Positions 1-7,937 of a stretch of 26,675 nt of DNA are shown here, piece by piece. The stretch's first letter is position 1. Each line of letters opens with the position of its first letter. Source of the DNA: Chloroflexota bacterium (GTDB taxonomy: Bacteria > Chloroflexota > UBA6077); NCBI GenBank assembly GCA_021806765.1, contig JAJZQR010000047.1:1-26675 (forward strand), in the 5' to 3' direction. Both the position numbers and the translations under genes were made by a program. The notes below the pieces were generated by a model. That model was not told the origin of the DNA, did no database searches, and was given only the letters and a program-made list of their open reading frames with translations.

Positions 1-542
1 CCGTGCGCTCTCATAACGGCTCGCTGTATGCCATGCTGGCCGACGCCATGTGGTCTTTCCCCAACTTGGTGCTGGCCCTGGCCATCGGTGCGATCCTGGG
101 GCCCGGCCTCACCAACGCCATGATCGCAATCGGCATCGTCTACACCCCCCTCTTCGCCCGCCTCGTTCGGGGGCAGGCCCTCTCCGTTCGGGAGATGGAG
201 TACATCCAGGCGGCCAGGGTGATGGGAGCGGGGCCAGTGCGGCTGATGCTGAAACACATCTGGCCGAACGTGGCCTCGGCGGTGGTGGTGCAGGCGTCCC
301 TGATGGTGGGGGTTGCCATCATCGTGGAGGCCGCCCTCAGCTTCCTCGGTCTGGGGGTGCAGCCTCCGCAGCCCAGCTGGGGCTCCATGCTGAAGAGCGC
401 CTACCAGTACATGACCAGAGCGCCCTGGATCTCTATCTTCCCCGGCGCCGCCATCTTTCTCACCGTTCTGGGGGTGAATCTGCTGGGGGATGGGCTCCGG
501 AGGGCCCTGGATCCGCGGCTGAAGGAGTTTGGGGAGGCCTGA
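1..542 (+). CDS. ABC transporter permease, DppC/OppC family (5' truncated by window edge)
   Basis: This is the C-terminal part of an inner-membrane permease of a peptide/nickel-type ABC importer. The reading frame is open from the first bases, so the GTG at position 3 is probably not the true start; about 179 residues are visible of a usual ~280-300. Visible are several hydrophobic segments and the EAA loop (EYIQAARVMGAGPVRLMLKH), which docks on the ATPase subunit. The family-typical stretch EAALSFLGLGVQPPQPSWG and the ending GDGLRRALDPRLKE also match DppC/OppC proteins. The rest of the transporter should lie upstream, outside the window. The substrate cannot be told from a permease; dipeptides, oligopeptides, nickel or sugars are all possible. 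Confidence 0.93.
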   Translation, partial: VRSHNGSLYAMLADAMWSFPNLVLALAIGAILGPGLTNAMIAIGIVYTPLFARLVRGQALSVREMEYIQAARVMGAGPVRLMLKHIWPNVASAVVVQASLMVGVAIIVEAALSFLGLGVQPPQPSWGSMLKSAYQYMTRAPWISIFPGAAIFLTVLGVNLLGDGLRRALDPRLKEFGEA

Positions 543-580
543 GCACCTCCCTGGAGGCGGAACCCGGCGATCGGGGACCG

Positions 581-661
581 GAAACCACGAAGACACGAAG
601 AACACGAAGGATCACCATCTCTTCTTGGTGATCCTTCGTGCTTTGGTGTCCTGGTGGTTCC
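581..661. repeat. Palindromic intergenic repeat (CACGAAG type)
   Basis: A perfect 15-bp stem (603-617 with 626-640, 8-nt loop) is extended by imperfect outer arms to about 581 and 661. The left arm carries short tandem ACACGAAG-like units. It sits 38 bp after the permease stop, so a transcript could fold it as a terminator, but there is no T-run. The tandem-unit palindrome looks more like a dispersed repeat element. Confidence 0.7.
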
Positions 662-704
662 GTCCCTGGTCATCTCGTCACGCCCAGGAGCGCGCCCCAC
701 GGGC

Positions 705-734
705 TTGGACCTGCGTCGCGTGTTCGACTATCAT
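705..734 (+). promoter_or_regulatory. Candidate sigma-70 type promoter for the GarR-like gene
   Basis: TTGGAC (705-710) and TATCAT (729-734) are separated by 18 bp. They would start transcription near 741 and give a leader of about 40 nt before the ATG at 780. The position just downstream of the palindrome and upstream of a gene with a good ribosome binding site supports it. No experiment or conservation data are available. Confidence 0.5.
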
Positions 735-779
735 AGCGCTCACAGCGACGACAAGTTGCGGGAGGATCGGGAGGAAGGT

Positions 780-1688
780 ATGAGCGAAGCTGCGAAGCAG
801 ACTATCGGTTTCGTCGGTCTGGGCATCATGGGAAGGCCCATGTCCCAGCACCTCTTGAAGGCGGGGTATCCGCTGGTTGTCTACGATATCGTCCCCGCGG
901 GGGTGGAGGAGTTGGTGGCTGCCGGTGCCAGGGCGGCGGGTTCCTCTGCGGAAGTGGCGGCCCAGTCCGATCTGGTCATCACCATGCTGCCCGACTCCCC
1001 CGATGTGGATGCTGCCTACCTGGGATCCAAGGGGGTGCTGGAGGGCGCCCGCCCGAGCACCATCCTGGTGGACATGAGCACCATCTCCCCAACGGTGGCC
1101 AAGAAGGTGGCCGAGGCGGCGGAGAAGCAGGGCTGCCCGATGCTGGACGCGCCGGTCAGCGGCGGGGACGTGGGAGCCCGGAACGCTACCCTCTCCATCA
1201 TGGTGGGGGGCAAGGCCGAGGTCTTCGACCAGGTGAAGCCGGTCCTCGAGGTGATGGGCAAGCCGATCCTGTGCGGGGATAGCGGGGCCGGCCAGGTGGT
1301 GAAGGCCTGCAACCAGATCCTGGTGGCGGTGACCCTGGTGGGCATGGGCGAGGCGCTGGTGCTGGGGGCCAAGGCCGGGGTAGACCCCGAGATCATCGTG
1401 AAGGTGCTCCAGGGAGGGCTGGCCCGGTGCGGCGTGCTGGAGAACCGGGGGCTGCGGGTGACCAAGAGGGATTTCGACCCGGGCTTCCGCAGCCGGCTCC
1501 ACTACAAGGACCTGAACATCATTCGAGAGGCGGGCCGCGCCTACGGCGCCTCGCTGCCGGCCTCGGCCCTGGCCCACGAACTGTTCGGCGCCATGCAGTC
1601 GCTGGGCTGGGGCGACCTGGACCACTCGGCGGTGGTGAAGGTGATCGAGACCCTCTCCAACACCGAGGTGAAGGCGCACACCGCGTAG
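780..1688 (+). CDS. NAD(P)-dependent beta-hydroxyacid dehydrogenase (2-hydroxy-3-oxopropionate reductase-like)
   Basis: A 302-aa protein of the 3-hydroxyisobutyrate / tartronate-semialdehyde reductase family, which oxidises or reduces beta-hydroxyacids with NAD(P). The N-terminal Rossmann motif GFVGLGIMGRPM is at residues 10-21. The substrate-binding signature DAPVSGG is at 123-129, and the catalytic Lys175 lies in GAGQVVKACNQ. The C-terminal all-helical half is complete and length matches the family (~290-300 aa). I chose the ATG at 780 because GAGGAAGG lies directly upstream; the frame is open further upstream but that part has no family similarity. Substrate is uncertain: glycerate/tartronate semialdehyde (GarR/GlxR) and 3-hydroxyisobutyrate are both plausible. 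It appears to be transcribed alone. Confidence 0.93.
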   Translation: MSEAAKQTIGFVGLGIMGRPMSQHLLKAGYPLVVYDIVPAGVEELVAAGARAAGSSAEVAAQSDLVITMLPDSPDVDAAYLGSKGVLEGARPSTILVDMSTISPTVAKKVAEAAEKQGCPMLDAPVSGGDVGARNATLSIMVGGKAEVFDQVKPVLEVMGKPILCGDSGAGQVVKACNQILVAVTLVGMGEALVLGAKAGVDPEIIVKVLQGGLARCGVLENRGLRVTKRDFDPGFRSRLHYKDLNIIREAGRAYGASLPASALAHELFGAMQSLGWGDLDHSAVVKVIETLSNTEVKAHTA

Positions 1689-1696
1689 GATCATCA

Positions 1697-1743
1697 CCCC
1701 ACCCCCTGCCCCTCCCCGCTGCGGGGAGGGGCAGGGGGTGGGG
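1697..1743. repeat. Long G/C hairpin downstream of the GarR-like gene
   Basis: A perfect 22-bp inverted repeat (1697-1718 with 1722-1743, 3-nt loop) made of C-runs and G-runs begins 8 bp after the stop codon. It lies between convergent genes and could end transcription from both sides, but no T-tract follows. The composition resembles dispersed CCCCTCCCC-type palindromes. A related but different hairpin lies at 8823-8869. Confidence 0.7.
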
Positions 1744-1760
1744 TCCCTCCCCCGCCGCTG

Positions 1761-1847
1761 GGACGAACAGGATGGACAGGATAGTCAGGATAGGGAGACT
1801 ACTGTAGACTCCTAAGCCTATTCATCCTGTGTATCCTGTCTTCGTCC
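1761..1847. repeat. Imperfect palindrome (ACAGGAT type) overlapping the ATPase stop codon
   Basis: The left arm (1761-1793) and right arm (1818-1847) are imperfect reverse complements built from short ACAGGAT-like units, with about 24 bp between them. The right arm contains the stop codon and last codons of the minus-strand P-type ATPase, so the element supplies the protein's final residues (GRRQDTQDE). Confidence 0.65.
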
Positions 1848-4538
1848 ACCCCGGCGGCGGATCAGCTTCTCTATCTCGATCACCACCAGGACCGACAGGG
1901 AGATGCCGACTACCAGCCCCCACTCGTAGGCCGTCAGGGGAGCCGTCTGCATCACCTCCTGCACCCCGGGGGTGTAGATCACCCCCAGTTGGAGCAGGAT
2001 GCTCGACAGCAGCCCCGCCACCAGGATCCGGTTCGTGAGGAGCCGGGAGAAGACGGACTGGTTCTCCGAGCGGGCGTTCAGGGCGTTGAAGATCTGGAAC
2101 ATCACCAGGGTGGTGAAGGCCATGGTACGGGCCGTTTCGAGACTCACGCCGGACGAAAGCTCCAGGGCGAACAGGCCGACGGTGCCCACCGCCATCAGAC
2201 CTGAGACCAGCAGTATCCGCAGCTCCAGCACACGGGAGAGCATCTCGCTCTTGGGGTGGCGCGGGGGGCGCAGCAGGAACTCCCGCTCGCCGGGCTCGAA
2301 GCCCAGGCCGATGACCGGCGCGCTGTCGGTGACCAGGTTCATCCAGAGGATCTGGACCGGAAGCAGCGGCACCGGCAGACCCCCGATGAGGGCGACCAGC
2401 ACCGCCAGCACCTCACCGGCGTTGGTGGAGAGGAGGAAGAAGATCGCCTTTCGGATGTTCTCGAAGACGACCCGACCCTCCTCGATGGCGGCGAAGATGG
2501 TGGCGAAGTTGTCGTCGGCCAGCACCATGTCAGCGGTCTCCTTGCTGACGTCGGTGCCGGTGATCCCCATGGAGACGCCGATGTCGGCCGCTCTCAGAGC
2601 TGGCGCGTCGTTCACCCCGTCGCCGGTGACGGCGACGATGTGGCCTCGAGCCTTGAGACGGTTGACCACCCTCAGCTTCTGCTCCGGCGCCGTCCGCGCG
2701 TAGACGGCCACCTGCTCCACCGCCTGGTCCAGCTCCTCGTCGGAGAGGGCTTCCAGTTCCTTGCCCGTCAGCACCCGCTGGCCATGGTGCAGGATGCCCA
2801 GCTGCCGGGCTATGGTGGCGGCGGTCTGCTTGAGGTCGCCCGTTACCATGGCCACCCGGACCCCCGCCTGACGGGCGTCCTCTACGGCCTGGGCCGCCTC
2901 GGCTCGGGGCGGGTCGATGATCCCTACCAGGCCGGCGAAGATCAATCCCTGGGTCGCGTCCTCCGGGCGTAGCTCCCCGGCCCCGGTCGGCTTGTAGGCC
3001 AGGGCCAGCACTCGGTAGCCCTGTTCGGCCAGGTGTCGGGCCTCCTCCAGCGCCCGCTCCACGTCCAGCGGCCCCCTGGTGGAGTCCAGCATCCGGCTGG
3101 TGCACATCTCCAGCAACCGTCCGGGCGCCCCCTTGACCAGAATGAAGTTCTGCTCCCCGAAGCGGTTCAGGGTCGCCATGTACTGCAGTTCCGACTCGAA
3201 GGGTATCTCTGCCAGACGGTGGTGCTGCTGCCGCAGATGGTGAAGGCGCAACCCTCCCTTCTCGGCGGCCACCAGGAGAGCCCCCTCAGTGGGGTCTCCC
3301 AGCATCTTCCTCGATCCATCCTGATGGACCAGCCGGGCATCGTTGGCCAGGGCGCCGATGGTGAGCAACATCTCCAGGGGTGGGCTGGCATCTGCCAGGA
3401 CCGTGTGGTGGTCCCGCACTATCTCTCCCTCCGGCTCGTAGCCGGATCCGGTCACGTGGTAGGCGACGTCACCGGCGTGAATGACCCGGACCGTCATCTC
3501 GTTGCGGGTGAGGGTTCCAGTCTTGTCGGTGCAGATGAAGTCGGCCGTGCCCAGGGTCTCCACCGCCGGCAGCCTCCGGATGATGGCGTTGCGCTCGGCC
3601 ATTCGTCGGGTGCCGATGGCCAGGATGATGGTGACGGTGGCGGGCAGTCCCTCGGGGATGGCGGAGACCGCCAGGGTGACGGCGATGAGGAACATGTCCA
3701 GCAGCCCGTAGCCCACCAGAATGCCCAGGCCGAAGACGATGCCCACCAGGATCAACACCACGATCCCCAGGAAGCGGCTGAATCTGTGGAGTCGCGCCTG
3801 GAGGGGCGTCTCCACTGCCTCCACCCCGGTGACCTCTTCAGAGATCCTGCCCAACTCGGTGTTGACGCCGGTGGCGACCACGATCCCAACGCCCCGGCCT
3901 GCCGTCACCGGAGTCCCCGCAAAGGCCATGTTCGACTGATCGGCCGGGGGGAGGTTGGCCTCACGGATGGGGTGGGTGGTCTTGGCCACCGGCAGCGACT
4001 CCCCCGTCAGGGTGGACTCGTCCACCTGGAGGTTGTGGGCCTCCAGCAGCCGCAGGTCCGCGGGGACCTTGTCTCCGCCGACGAGGAGGACGATGTCGCC
4101 GGGGACCACCTGGTAGACCTCTATCTCGGTGTGGACCCCTCTTCGCAACACGGTTGCCGTGGGGGAGGTCATCTTGAGGAGCGCCTCCATGGCAGCCACC
4201 GCCTTGCTCTCCTGGACGTAGCCGATGATTGCGTTGACTATCACCACTATCAGGATGACGATGGTGTCCACGTACTGCCCCACCAGGGCGGTCACGATGC
4301 CGGCAGCCAGCAGAACGTAAACCAGGGGGCTCTCGAACTGTCGCAGGAAGAGGGCAAAGGGGCTGGGCCCCTTCCGCCGTTCGAGCCGGTTGGGCCCGAA
4401 TCGCTGCAGACGGTCCTGGGCCTCCTCGGGGCTGAGGCCTTCCCGGTCGCTTTCCAGGAGGCGGATCACCTCTTCGGTCGAGAGCCGGTACCATGGTTCC
4501 ATGGTGGCGGTCGTGGTGCGGGCAGGGGCAGTAGCCAC
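1818..4538 (-). CDS. P-type cation-transporting ATPase, P2A (SERCA/PMR1-like) family
   Basis: A ~906-aa membrane pump using ATP to export a divalent cation, probably Ca2+ or Mn2+. The N-terminal cation-ATPase domain (EPWYRLSTEEV) is followed by actuator motif TGES (178-181), M4 PEGLP (295-299), and phosphorylated Asp338 in DKTGTLT. Nucleotide-site KGAPG is near 469 and hinge TGDGVNDAP near 639. About ten hydrophobic segments are visible. Ion-site residues of SERCA are largely kept: Glu in PEGLP, Asn and Glu in M5 (TNAGEV), and Asn, Thr and Asp in M6 (NLVTD). The residue aligned with SERCA M8 Glu908 appears to be Gln815. I chose GTG at 4538, which has GGAG 7 nt upstream; ATG at 4502 has none. 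Longer frames overlap the divergent USP gene. The last residues come from a repeat element. Confidence 0.93.
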   Translation of the reverse strand: MATAPARTTTATMEPWYRLSTEEVIRLLESDREGLSPEEAQDRLQRFGPNRLERRKGPSPFALFLRQFESPLVYVLLAAGIVTALVGQYVDTIVILIVVIVNAIIGYVQESKAVAAMEALLKMTSPTATVLRRGVHTEIEVYQVVPGDIVLLVGGDKVPADLRLLEAHNLQVDESTLTGESLPVAKTTHPIREANLPPADQSNMAFAGTPVTAGRGVGIVVATGVNTELGRISEEVTGVEAVETPLQARLHRFSRFLGIVVLILVGIVFGLGILVGYGLLDMFLIAVTLAVSAIPEGLPATVTIILAIGTRRMAERNAIIRRLPAVETLGTADFICTDKTGTLTRNEMTVRVIHAGDVAYHVTGSGYEPEGEIVRDHHTVLADASPPLEMLLTIGALANDARLVHQDGSRKMLGDPTEGALLVAAEKGGLRLHHLRQQHHRLAEIPFESELQYMATLNRFGEQNFILVKGAPGRLLEMCTSRMLDSTRGPLDVERALEEARHLAEQGYRVLALAYKPTGAGELRPEDATQGLIFAGLVGIIDPPRAEAAQAVEDARQAGVRVAMVTGDLKQTAATIARQLGILHHGQRVLTGKELEALSDEELDQAVEQVAVYARTAPEQKLRVVNRLKARGHIVAVTGDGVNDAPALRAADIGVSMGITGTDVSKETADMVLADDNFATIFAAIEEGRVVFENIRKAIFFLLSTNAGEVLAVLVALIGGLPVPLLPVQILWMNLVTDSAPVIGLGFEPGEREFLLRPPRHPKSEMLSRVLELRILLVSGLMAVGTVGLFALELSSGVSLETARTMAFTTLVMFQIFNALNARSENQSVFSRLLTNRILVAGLLSSILLQLGVIYTPGVQEVMQTAPLTAYEWGLVVGISLSVLVVIEIEKLIRRRGGRRQDTQDE

Positions 4539-4630
4539 AGGCAATCTCCGTCCCCTTTTCGATGTTCTGTCTGCTCGGCTCCAAAGGCGGGGTGCGGATC
4601 TGCTGCACTCCGCCTCAGAGGTATGGGATG

Positions 4631-4649
4631 GTGGCAGGTTATATGCCAC
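4631..4649. promoter_or_regulatory. Small inverted repeat between divergent ATPase and USP genes
   Basis: GTGGCA and TGCCAC (6-bp arms, 7-nt A/T-rich spacer) lie in the 186-bp divergent intergenic space. This could be an operator or part of a minus-strand promoter (TATAAC is read on that strand), but no convincing -35 element accompanies it. Confidence 0.25.
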
Positions 4650-4724
4650 AAAGCAGGGCGGATGGACAGATAGCGGTGGTGTAGGCGGGATTGCGGGGAT
4701 GCTGAGGAGGCTGCGTCGAGGGGC

Positions 4725-5186
4725 ATGTCCAAGGTGAAGCTCGACAGGATTCTGGTGGCCACCGACGGTTCGCCGGAGTCTCTCGAGGCAGCACGGTACG
4801 CCGCAGTGCTGGCGAGAGGGGTGAAACCGAAGGTCACCGTGGTCCACGTGATCCCCAATCCCAGCGTCCCTCAGGGAACCAGTTCCATGAGGCCGGAAGA
4901 CGAAGTAATCGTGGAGAAGATCCTGTGGGATGGCGCACAGGGTATACTGGATAGAACGATGCAGCCCTTCAGAGATGCCGGACTCAGGGTGGAGGGGTTG
5001 GTGACCAGCGGGGACCCGGCCGAGCAGTTGATCCTCCTGGCAGGTCGGGAGGACTTCGACCTGATAGTGGTGGCGAGCCGAGGAGAGGGGGGCGCCGAGA
5101 GGGCGATCCTGGGCAGCACCAGCGCGGCTGTGGTGCGGGAGGCCCCCTGCCCGGTCCTAGTGGTTCGGAAGGGGACGGTGGGCTAG
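4725..5186 (+). CDS. Universal stress protein (UspA family)
   Basis: A single-domain 153-aa universal stress protein. It begins with the beta-strand and Asp of the family (RILVATDGSPES). It ends with the ATP-binding pattern SRGEGGAERAILGSTS and the conserved tail APCPVLVVRK, so it is probably of the ATP-binding UspFA type. Length is typical (~140-155 aa). The start ATG at 4725 is preceded by GAGGGG. It is divergent from the P-type ATPase across a 186-bp gap, and its stop codon abuts an ATG of the next frame. A role in stress adaptation follows from the family only; no specific partner is indicated. Confidence 0.93.
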   Translation: MSKVKLDRILVATDGSPESLEAARYAAVLARGVKPKVTVVHVIPNPSVPQGTSSMRPEDEVIVEKILWDGAQGILDRTMQPFRDAGLRVEGLVTSGDPAEQLILLAGREDFDLIVVASRGEGGAERAILGSTSAAVVREAPCPVLVVRKGTVG

Positions 5187-5218
5187 ATGGGTAAGAAACG
5201 GCAGACTCAGGGTGCGGG

Positions 5219-5414
5219 CGATAGGCCAGGACTGAGGACTGAGGACTCAGGACTGAGCCGGGAGGACGATAGGCCAGGACTGAGGACTGAGGACTCAGGA
5301 CTGAGCCGGGAGGGCGATGGGCCAGAACCCAGGGCTGAGGATTCGGAACTGAGCGAGCAGGAGTCTTCTCAGTCCCCAGTCCTCAGTCCTCAGTCCTCGG
5401 TTGTCAGGGCTCAA
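5219..5414. repeat. 48-bp tandem repeats plus inverted copy (GGACTGA family)
   Basis: Two near-identical 48-bp units start at 5219 and 5267, with a diverged third at 5315. Each is built from GGACTGA-like heptads. They are followed (about 5366-5404) by the reverse complement of the heptads, so the block can form a long hairpin. Because 48 is a multiple of 3, the frame running through it stays open. A simpler version of the same element lies at 13054-13138. Confidence 0.85.
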
Positions 5415-5435
5415 CACCTCTTGGAGGGAGGGTGG

Positions 5436-5717
5436 ATGATGGAAGGCCGAACCGGCGTGTCTGTGGCGGAACAGTTGCTGTCCTACATCGGAGGGACCGA
5501 GGTTCAGGATGTCTACTTCGACGAAGACGAAGAGGGTCGCTATCTGGGTGTAGTGTTCACCGACGGGGAGACGGAGTACCACCTTACCTTCGAGGCGGAC
5601 GGGACGGTGCGACTGGCGGAGGGCCCTCTGGAGGGAGAGAGCCTGGAGGAGGTGACCACCTTCACCATCGGTGAGGTGGCGCCGCCCCTATACCAGGGTG
5701 GGATGGCTGGAGAATGA
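5436..5717 (+). CDS. Small acidic protein of unknown function
   Basis: I do not recognise this 93-aa protein. It is acidic, with alternating short beta-type stretches (VQDVYFDEDEEGRYLGVVF, TEYHLTFEADGTVRL) that look like a small beta-sheet domain, and no membrane segment. The ATG at 5436 follows the strong Shine-Dalgarno-like GGAGGGAGGGTGG. The same frame is open back to an ATG at 5187, directly after the USP stop, which would give 176 aa. The extra 83 residues are almost entirely encoded by the 48-bp repeats, as degenerate 16-residue units containing GLRTEDSGLSRE, so I favour the short form. It probably shares a transcript with the USP gene. Confidence 0.6.
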   Translation: MMEGRTGVSVAEQLLSYIGGTEVQDVYFDEDEEGRYLGVVFTDGETEYHLTFEADGTVRLAEGPLEGESLEEVTTFTIGEVAPPLYQGGMAGE

Positions 5718-5809
5718 GATCCGATCTTCCGGCCTGCCGGATCGCTCCCTCCTGAGTCCCCGGGTGCGGCCTGTATTCCCAGGAGGGTAAGGCCGAGCCA
5801 CTGTGCCAG

Positions 5810-5845
5810 GGGCGAAGCATTTCGTCGCAACGGAATGCTTCGCCC
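5810..5845. repeat. Palindromic repeat GGGCGAAGCATT
   Basis: Inverted arms 5810-5825 and 5830-5845 (12 bp perfect, extended by G-T pairs) surround a 4-nt loop. It lies in the 471-bp gene-free stretch 5718-6188 and is a dispersed repeat by appearance. Confidence 0.75.
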
Positions 5846-5869
5846 TTTCCCGTGGATTGCGGCAGCCGA

Positions 5870-5903
5870 GGGCGATGCATTTGCTGCGGCAAATGCATCG
5901 CCC
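5870..5903. repeat. Palindromic repeat GGGCGATGCATTTGC
   Basis: A perfect 15-bp stem (5870-5884 with 5889-5903) encloses a 4-nt loop. It lies 24 bp from, and is similar in outer sequence to, the hairpin at 5810-5845, so the two are a tandem pair of one repeat family. Confidence 0.8.
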
Positions 5904-5966
5904 CTACACTCCCGGGGTCTGGTTTCCGCTCTCGGAAACCTGCGCGGCACCTCGCGTTCTCCCGGG

Positions 5967-6188
5967 TAATACGTTTTGCCGATAAATGTAGTACAATGCG
6001 TATTAACTGGCCGGACCCGTGGGCCCGTGGTTTCGGAGGGTCAAGAGGTTTCCCTTGGCCGGCTCCAGCCGGAGCCTGAGAGTCCCTCTCTAGCGGGCTG
6101 ATGGGGCAGCAGTGCAGCATGTCCGGATCGGGAGCGGCGGGGGTTGGCCCTGCCTGGGGGCCGCCCGGACAGAAGGGGGATACCGCTT
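5967..6188 (+). promoter_or_regulatory. Promoter/operator region and long leader of korAB
   Basis: An A/T-rich island (5967-6006) stands out in GC-rich DNA. It holds the inverted repeat TAATACG / CGTATTA (5967-5973 and 5999-6005) and a TACAAT hexamer (5991-5996), but no good -35 at standard spacing. TTGCCG (5976-5981) lies 19 bp before TATTAA (6001-6006). About 180 nt of GC-rich leader follow, with a small hairpin GGCTCC / GGAGCC (6061-6076). I could not match the leader to a known riboswitch. Confidence 0.3.
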
Positions 6189-7937
6189 ATGGCGAGAGAC
6201 TTGGTAGTTAGGATTGCCGGTGAGTCCGGTGAGGGGGTCATCAGCACCGGCGAACTGGTAGCGCAGGCAGCGGCGCGTGCGGGCTTCGAACTGCTGACTT
6301 TCAAGACCTATCCGGCCGAGATCAGGGGCGGGCACGCCCTGATCCAGCTGCGGTTGAGCGATCAGCGCCTCCACACCCAGGGGGACCAACTGGACGTCCT
6401 GCTGGCCTTCAACCAGGAGGCCTACGACAGGAATATCGGCGATCTGAAGCCGGGCGGGCTGCTCATCTACGATTCGGCCGATTTCACCCCGCCCGTGAGC
6501 GGCGACCGCCAGCAATACGCCGTGCCCCTCACGGAGATCGCCAGAACCCAGCTCAGGTTCGAGCTGGGCAAGAACGTGGTGGCCGTGGGGGTCGTGGCCG
6601 CCCTCTTCGACCTCTCTAAGGAGCAATTGGTCCGTCTCATCCACGAGAAGTTCGGTCGGAAGGGCGAGGAGGTGGTGGCCAAGAACCTGGCCGCCCTGGA
6701 CGAGGGGATCCGGTACGTGCGGGAGCAGATGGGCGATAGGCCCGTCTTCTCCATCAGGCCCGGAGAGAGCCGAGGTGACATAATCGTGGTCTCCGGCAAT
6801 CAGGCCCTGGCCATGGGCGCCATCGCCGGTGGGTGCCGCAACTACTTCGGGTACCCCATCACCCCTGCTACCGACATCATGGAGTTTCTGGCGGCCCAGC
6901 TACCCAGGGTCGGTGGGTCGGTGGTTCAGGCGGAGGACGAGATCGCCGCGGCCGGCATGGTGCTGGGTGCCTCCTATGGCGGGGTCCGGGCCATGACGGC
7001 TACCTCCGGTCCAGGGGTTAGTCTGATGGTGGAGATGCTGGGGCTGGGCGCCATGGCCGAGCTGCCCGCCGTGATCGTGGACGTGCAGCGGGCGGGGCCC
7101 TCCACCGGCATGCCGACCAAGCACGAGCAGGGGGACCTGAACCTGGCCGTCTCGGGCGGGCACGGGGATGTCCCGCGGATCGTCCTCGCCCCCACCTCGG
7201 TGGAGGACTGCTTCTGGCAGGCCGTCAACGCCTTCAACATGGCGGAGCAGTACCAGACGCCGGTGATCCTGCTCACCGACACGGTGCTGGCTACCCGCAC
7301 CGAGAGGATCCCGCGACCGGACCTCTCCAGGGTAGTGTTGAAGGAGCGTCTGCTGTACCGGCCCGGGGACACCGGCAACGGCGACGGCCACGGTGGCCGC
7401 TTCAAGAGGTACAGCTACACCCCCACCGGAGTGTCGCCTATGAGCGTGCCGGGGCAGGCCGGCGGGCAGTACGTGGCCACGGGGCTGGAGCACGGGGAGT
7501 TGAGCTACCCTCGGTACGATCCCGAAACCCACAGCCGGATGACGGAGAAGCGGTTCAGGAAGCTGGAGACGGCGGCGGGAGATGCGCCTCCCGCGGACCG
7601 GTACGGGGACCCGACGGCCGAGATCGGCATCGTGACCTGGGGCTCCACCATGGGGACCGTGGTGGAGGCCGTGGATCAGGCCAGGGAGAAGGGGATAGCC
7701 GTGGAAGCCCTGGCTCCCAGGATGTTGTGGCCGATCCCCGATCAGCAGGTGGGGGAGTTCATCAGGAACAAGAGGGTGCTGATCGTGCCCGAGGTGAACT
7801 ACGGCGGGCAGTTTGCCGACCTGTTGGCGGCCCGCTACAAGCGCGACGTGGTGAAGCTGACCAGCTACGGTGGGGTTCCCATCAAGGTCGCGCGGATCGT
7901 GAAGGCGATCGAGGAGGTGGGGCAGCATGTTGGATAG
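6189..7937 (+). CDS. korA: 2-oxoacid:ferredoxin oxidoreductase, fused gamma-alpha subunit
   Basis: A 582-aa subunit of a CoA-dependent 2-oxoacid:ferredoxin oxidoreductase, which decarboxylates 2-oxoacids to acyl-CoA and reduces ferredoxin, reversibly. Residues 1-190 are the gamma domain (IAGESGEGV, TYPAEIRGGHALIQLR). From about 200 the alpha domain follows, with YPITPATDIMEFLA (from residue 222) and the TSGPGVSLMVEMLGLG stretch. This fused arrangement with YPITP is the archaeal-type two-subunit enzyme; the partner is korB, overlapping by 11 bp. ATG 6189 is chosen because GGGGGA precedes it and the family similarity begins exactly there. Substrate preference (2-oxoglutarate, pyruvate or branched 2-oxoacids) cannot be fixed from sequence alone. 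The ferredoxin is not in the window. Confidence 0.95.
   Translation: MARDLVVRIAGESGEGVISTGELVAQAAARAGFELLTFKTYPAEIRGGHALIQLRLSDQRLHTQGDQLDVLLAFNQEAYDRNIGDLKPGGLLIYDSADFTPPVSGDRQQYAVPLTEIARTQLRFELGKNVVAVGVVAALFDLSKEQLVRLIHEKFGRKGEEVVAKNLAALDEGIRYVREQMGDRPVFSIRPGESRGDIIVVSGNQALAMGAIAGGCRNYFGYPITPATDIMEFLAAQLPRVGGSVVQAEDEIAAAGMVLGASYGGVRAMTATSGPGVSLMVEMLGLGAMAELPAVIVDVQRAGPSTGMPTKHEQGDLNLAVSGGHGDVPRIVLAPTSVEDCFWQAVNAFNMAEQYQTPVILLTDTVLATRTERIPRPDLSRVVLKERLLYRPGDTGNGDGHGGRFKRYSYTPTGVSPMSVPGQAGGQYVATGLEHGELSYPRYDPETHSRMTEKRFRKLETAAGDAPPADRYGDPTAEIGIVTWGSTMGTVVEAVDQAREKGIAVEALAPRMLWPIPDQQVGEFIRNKRVLIVPEVNYGGQFADLLAARYKRDVVKLTSYGGVPIKVARIVKAIEEVGQHVG

Noticed and set aside
3033..4673. Long plus-strand frame opposite the ATPase (546 codons)
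   Set aside because: It is the antisense shadow of the P-type ATPase in GC-rich DNA. The minus strand carries all family motifs.
4539..4847. N-terminal extension of the P-type ATPase to 4847
   Set aside because: It would overlap the start of the universal stress protein gene, is not similar to the family, and GTG 4538 has a well-placed Shine-Dalgarno sequence.
5219..5414. CRISPR array
   Set aside because: The 48-bp units are directly adjacent without unique spacers and are followed by their own inverted copy, so this is a tandem/inverted repeat and not a CRISPR array.
6006..6188. Riboswitch (TPP-like CTGAGAG and CTGATGGG strings) before korA
   Set aside because: The strings occur, but the conserved TPP core partners and stems are absent, and korAB is not a thiamine-synthesis operon. 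It is kept only as an unassigned leader.
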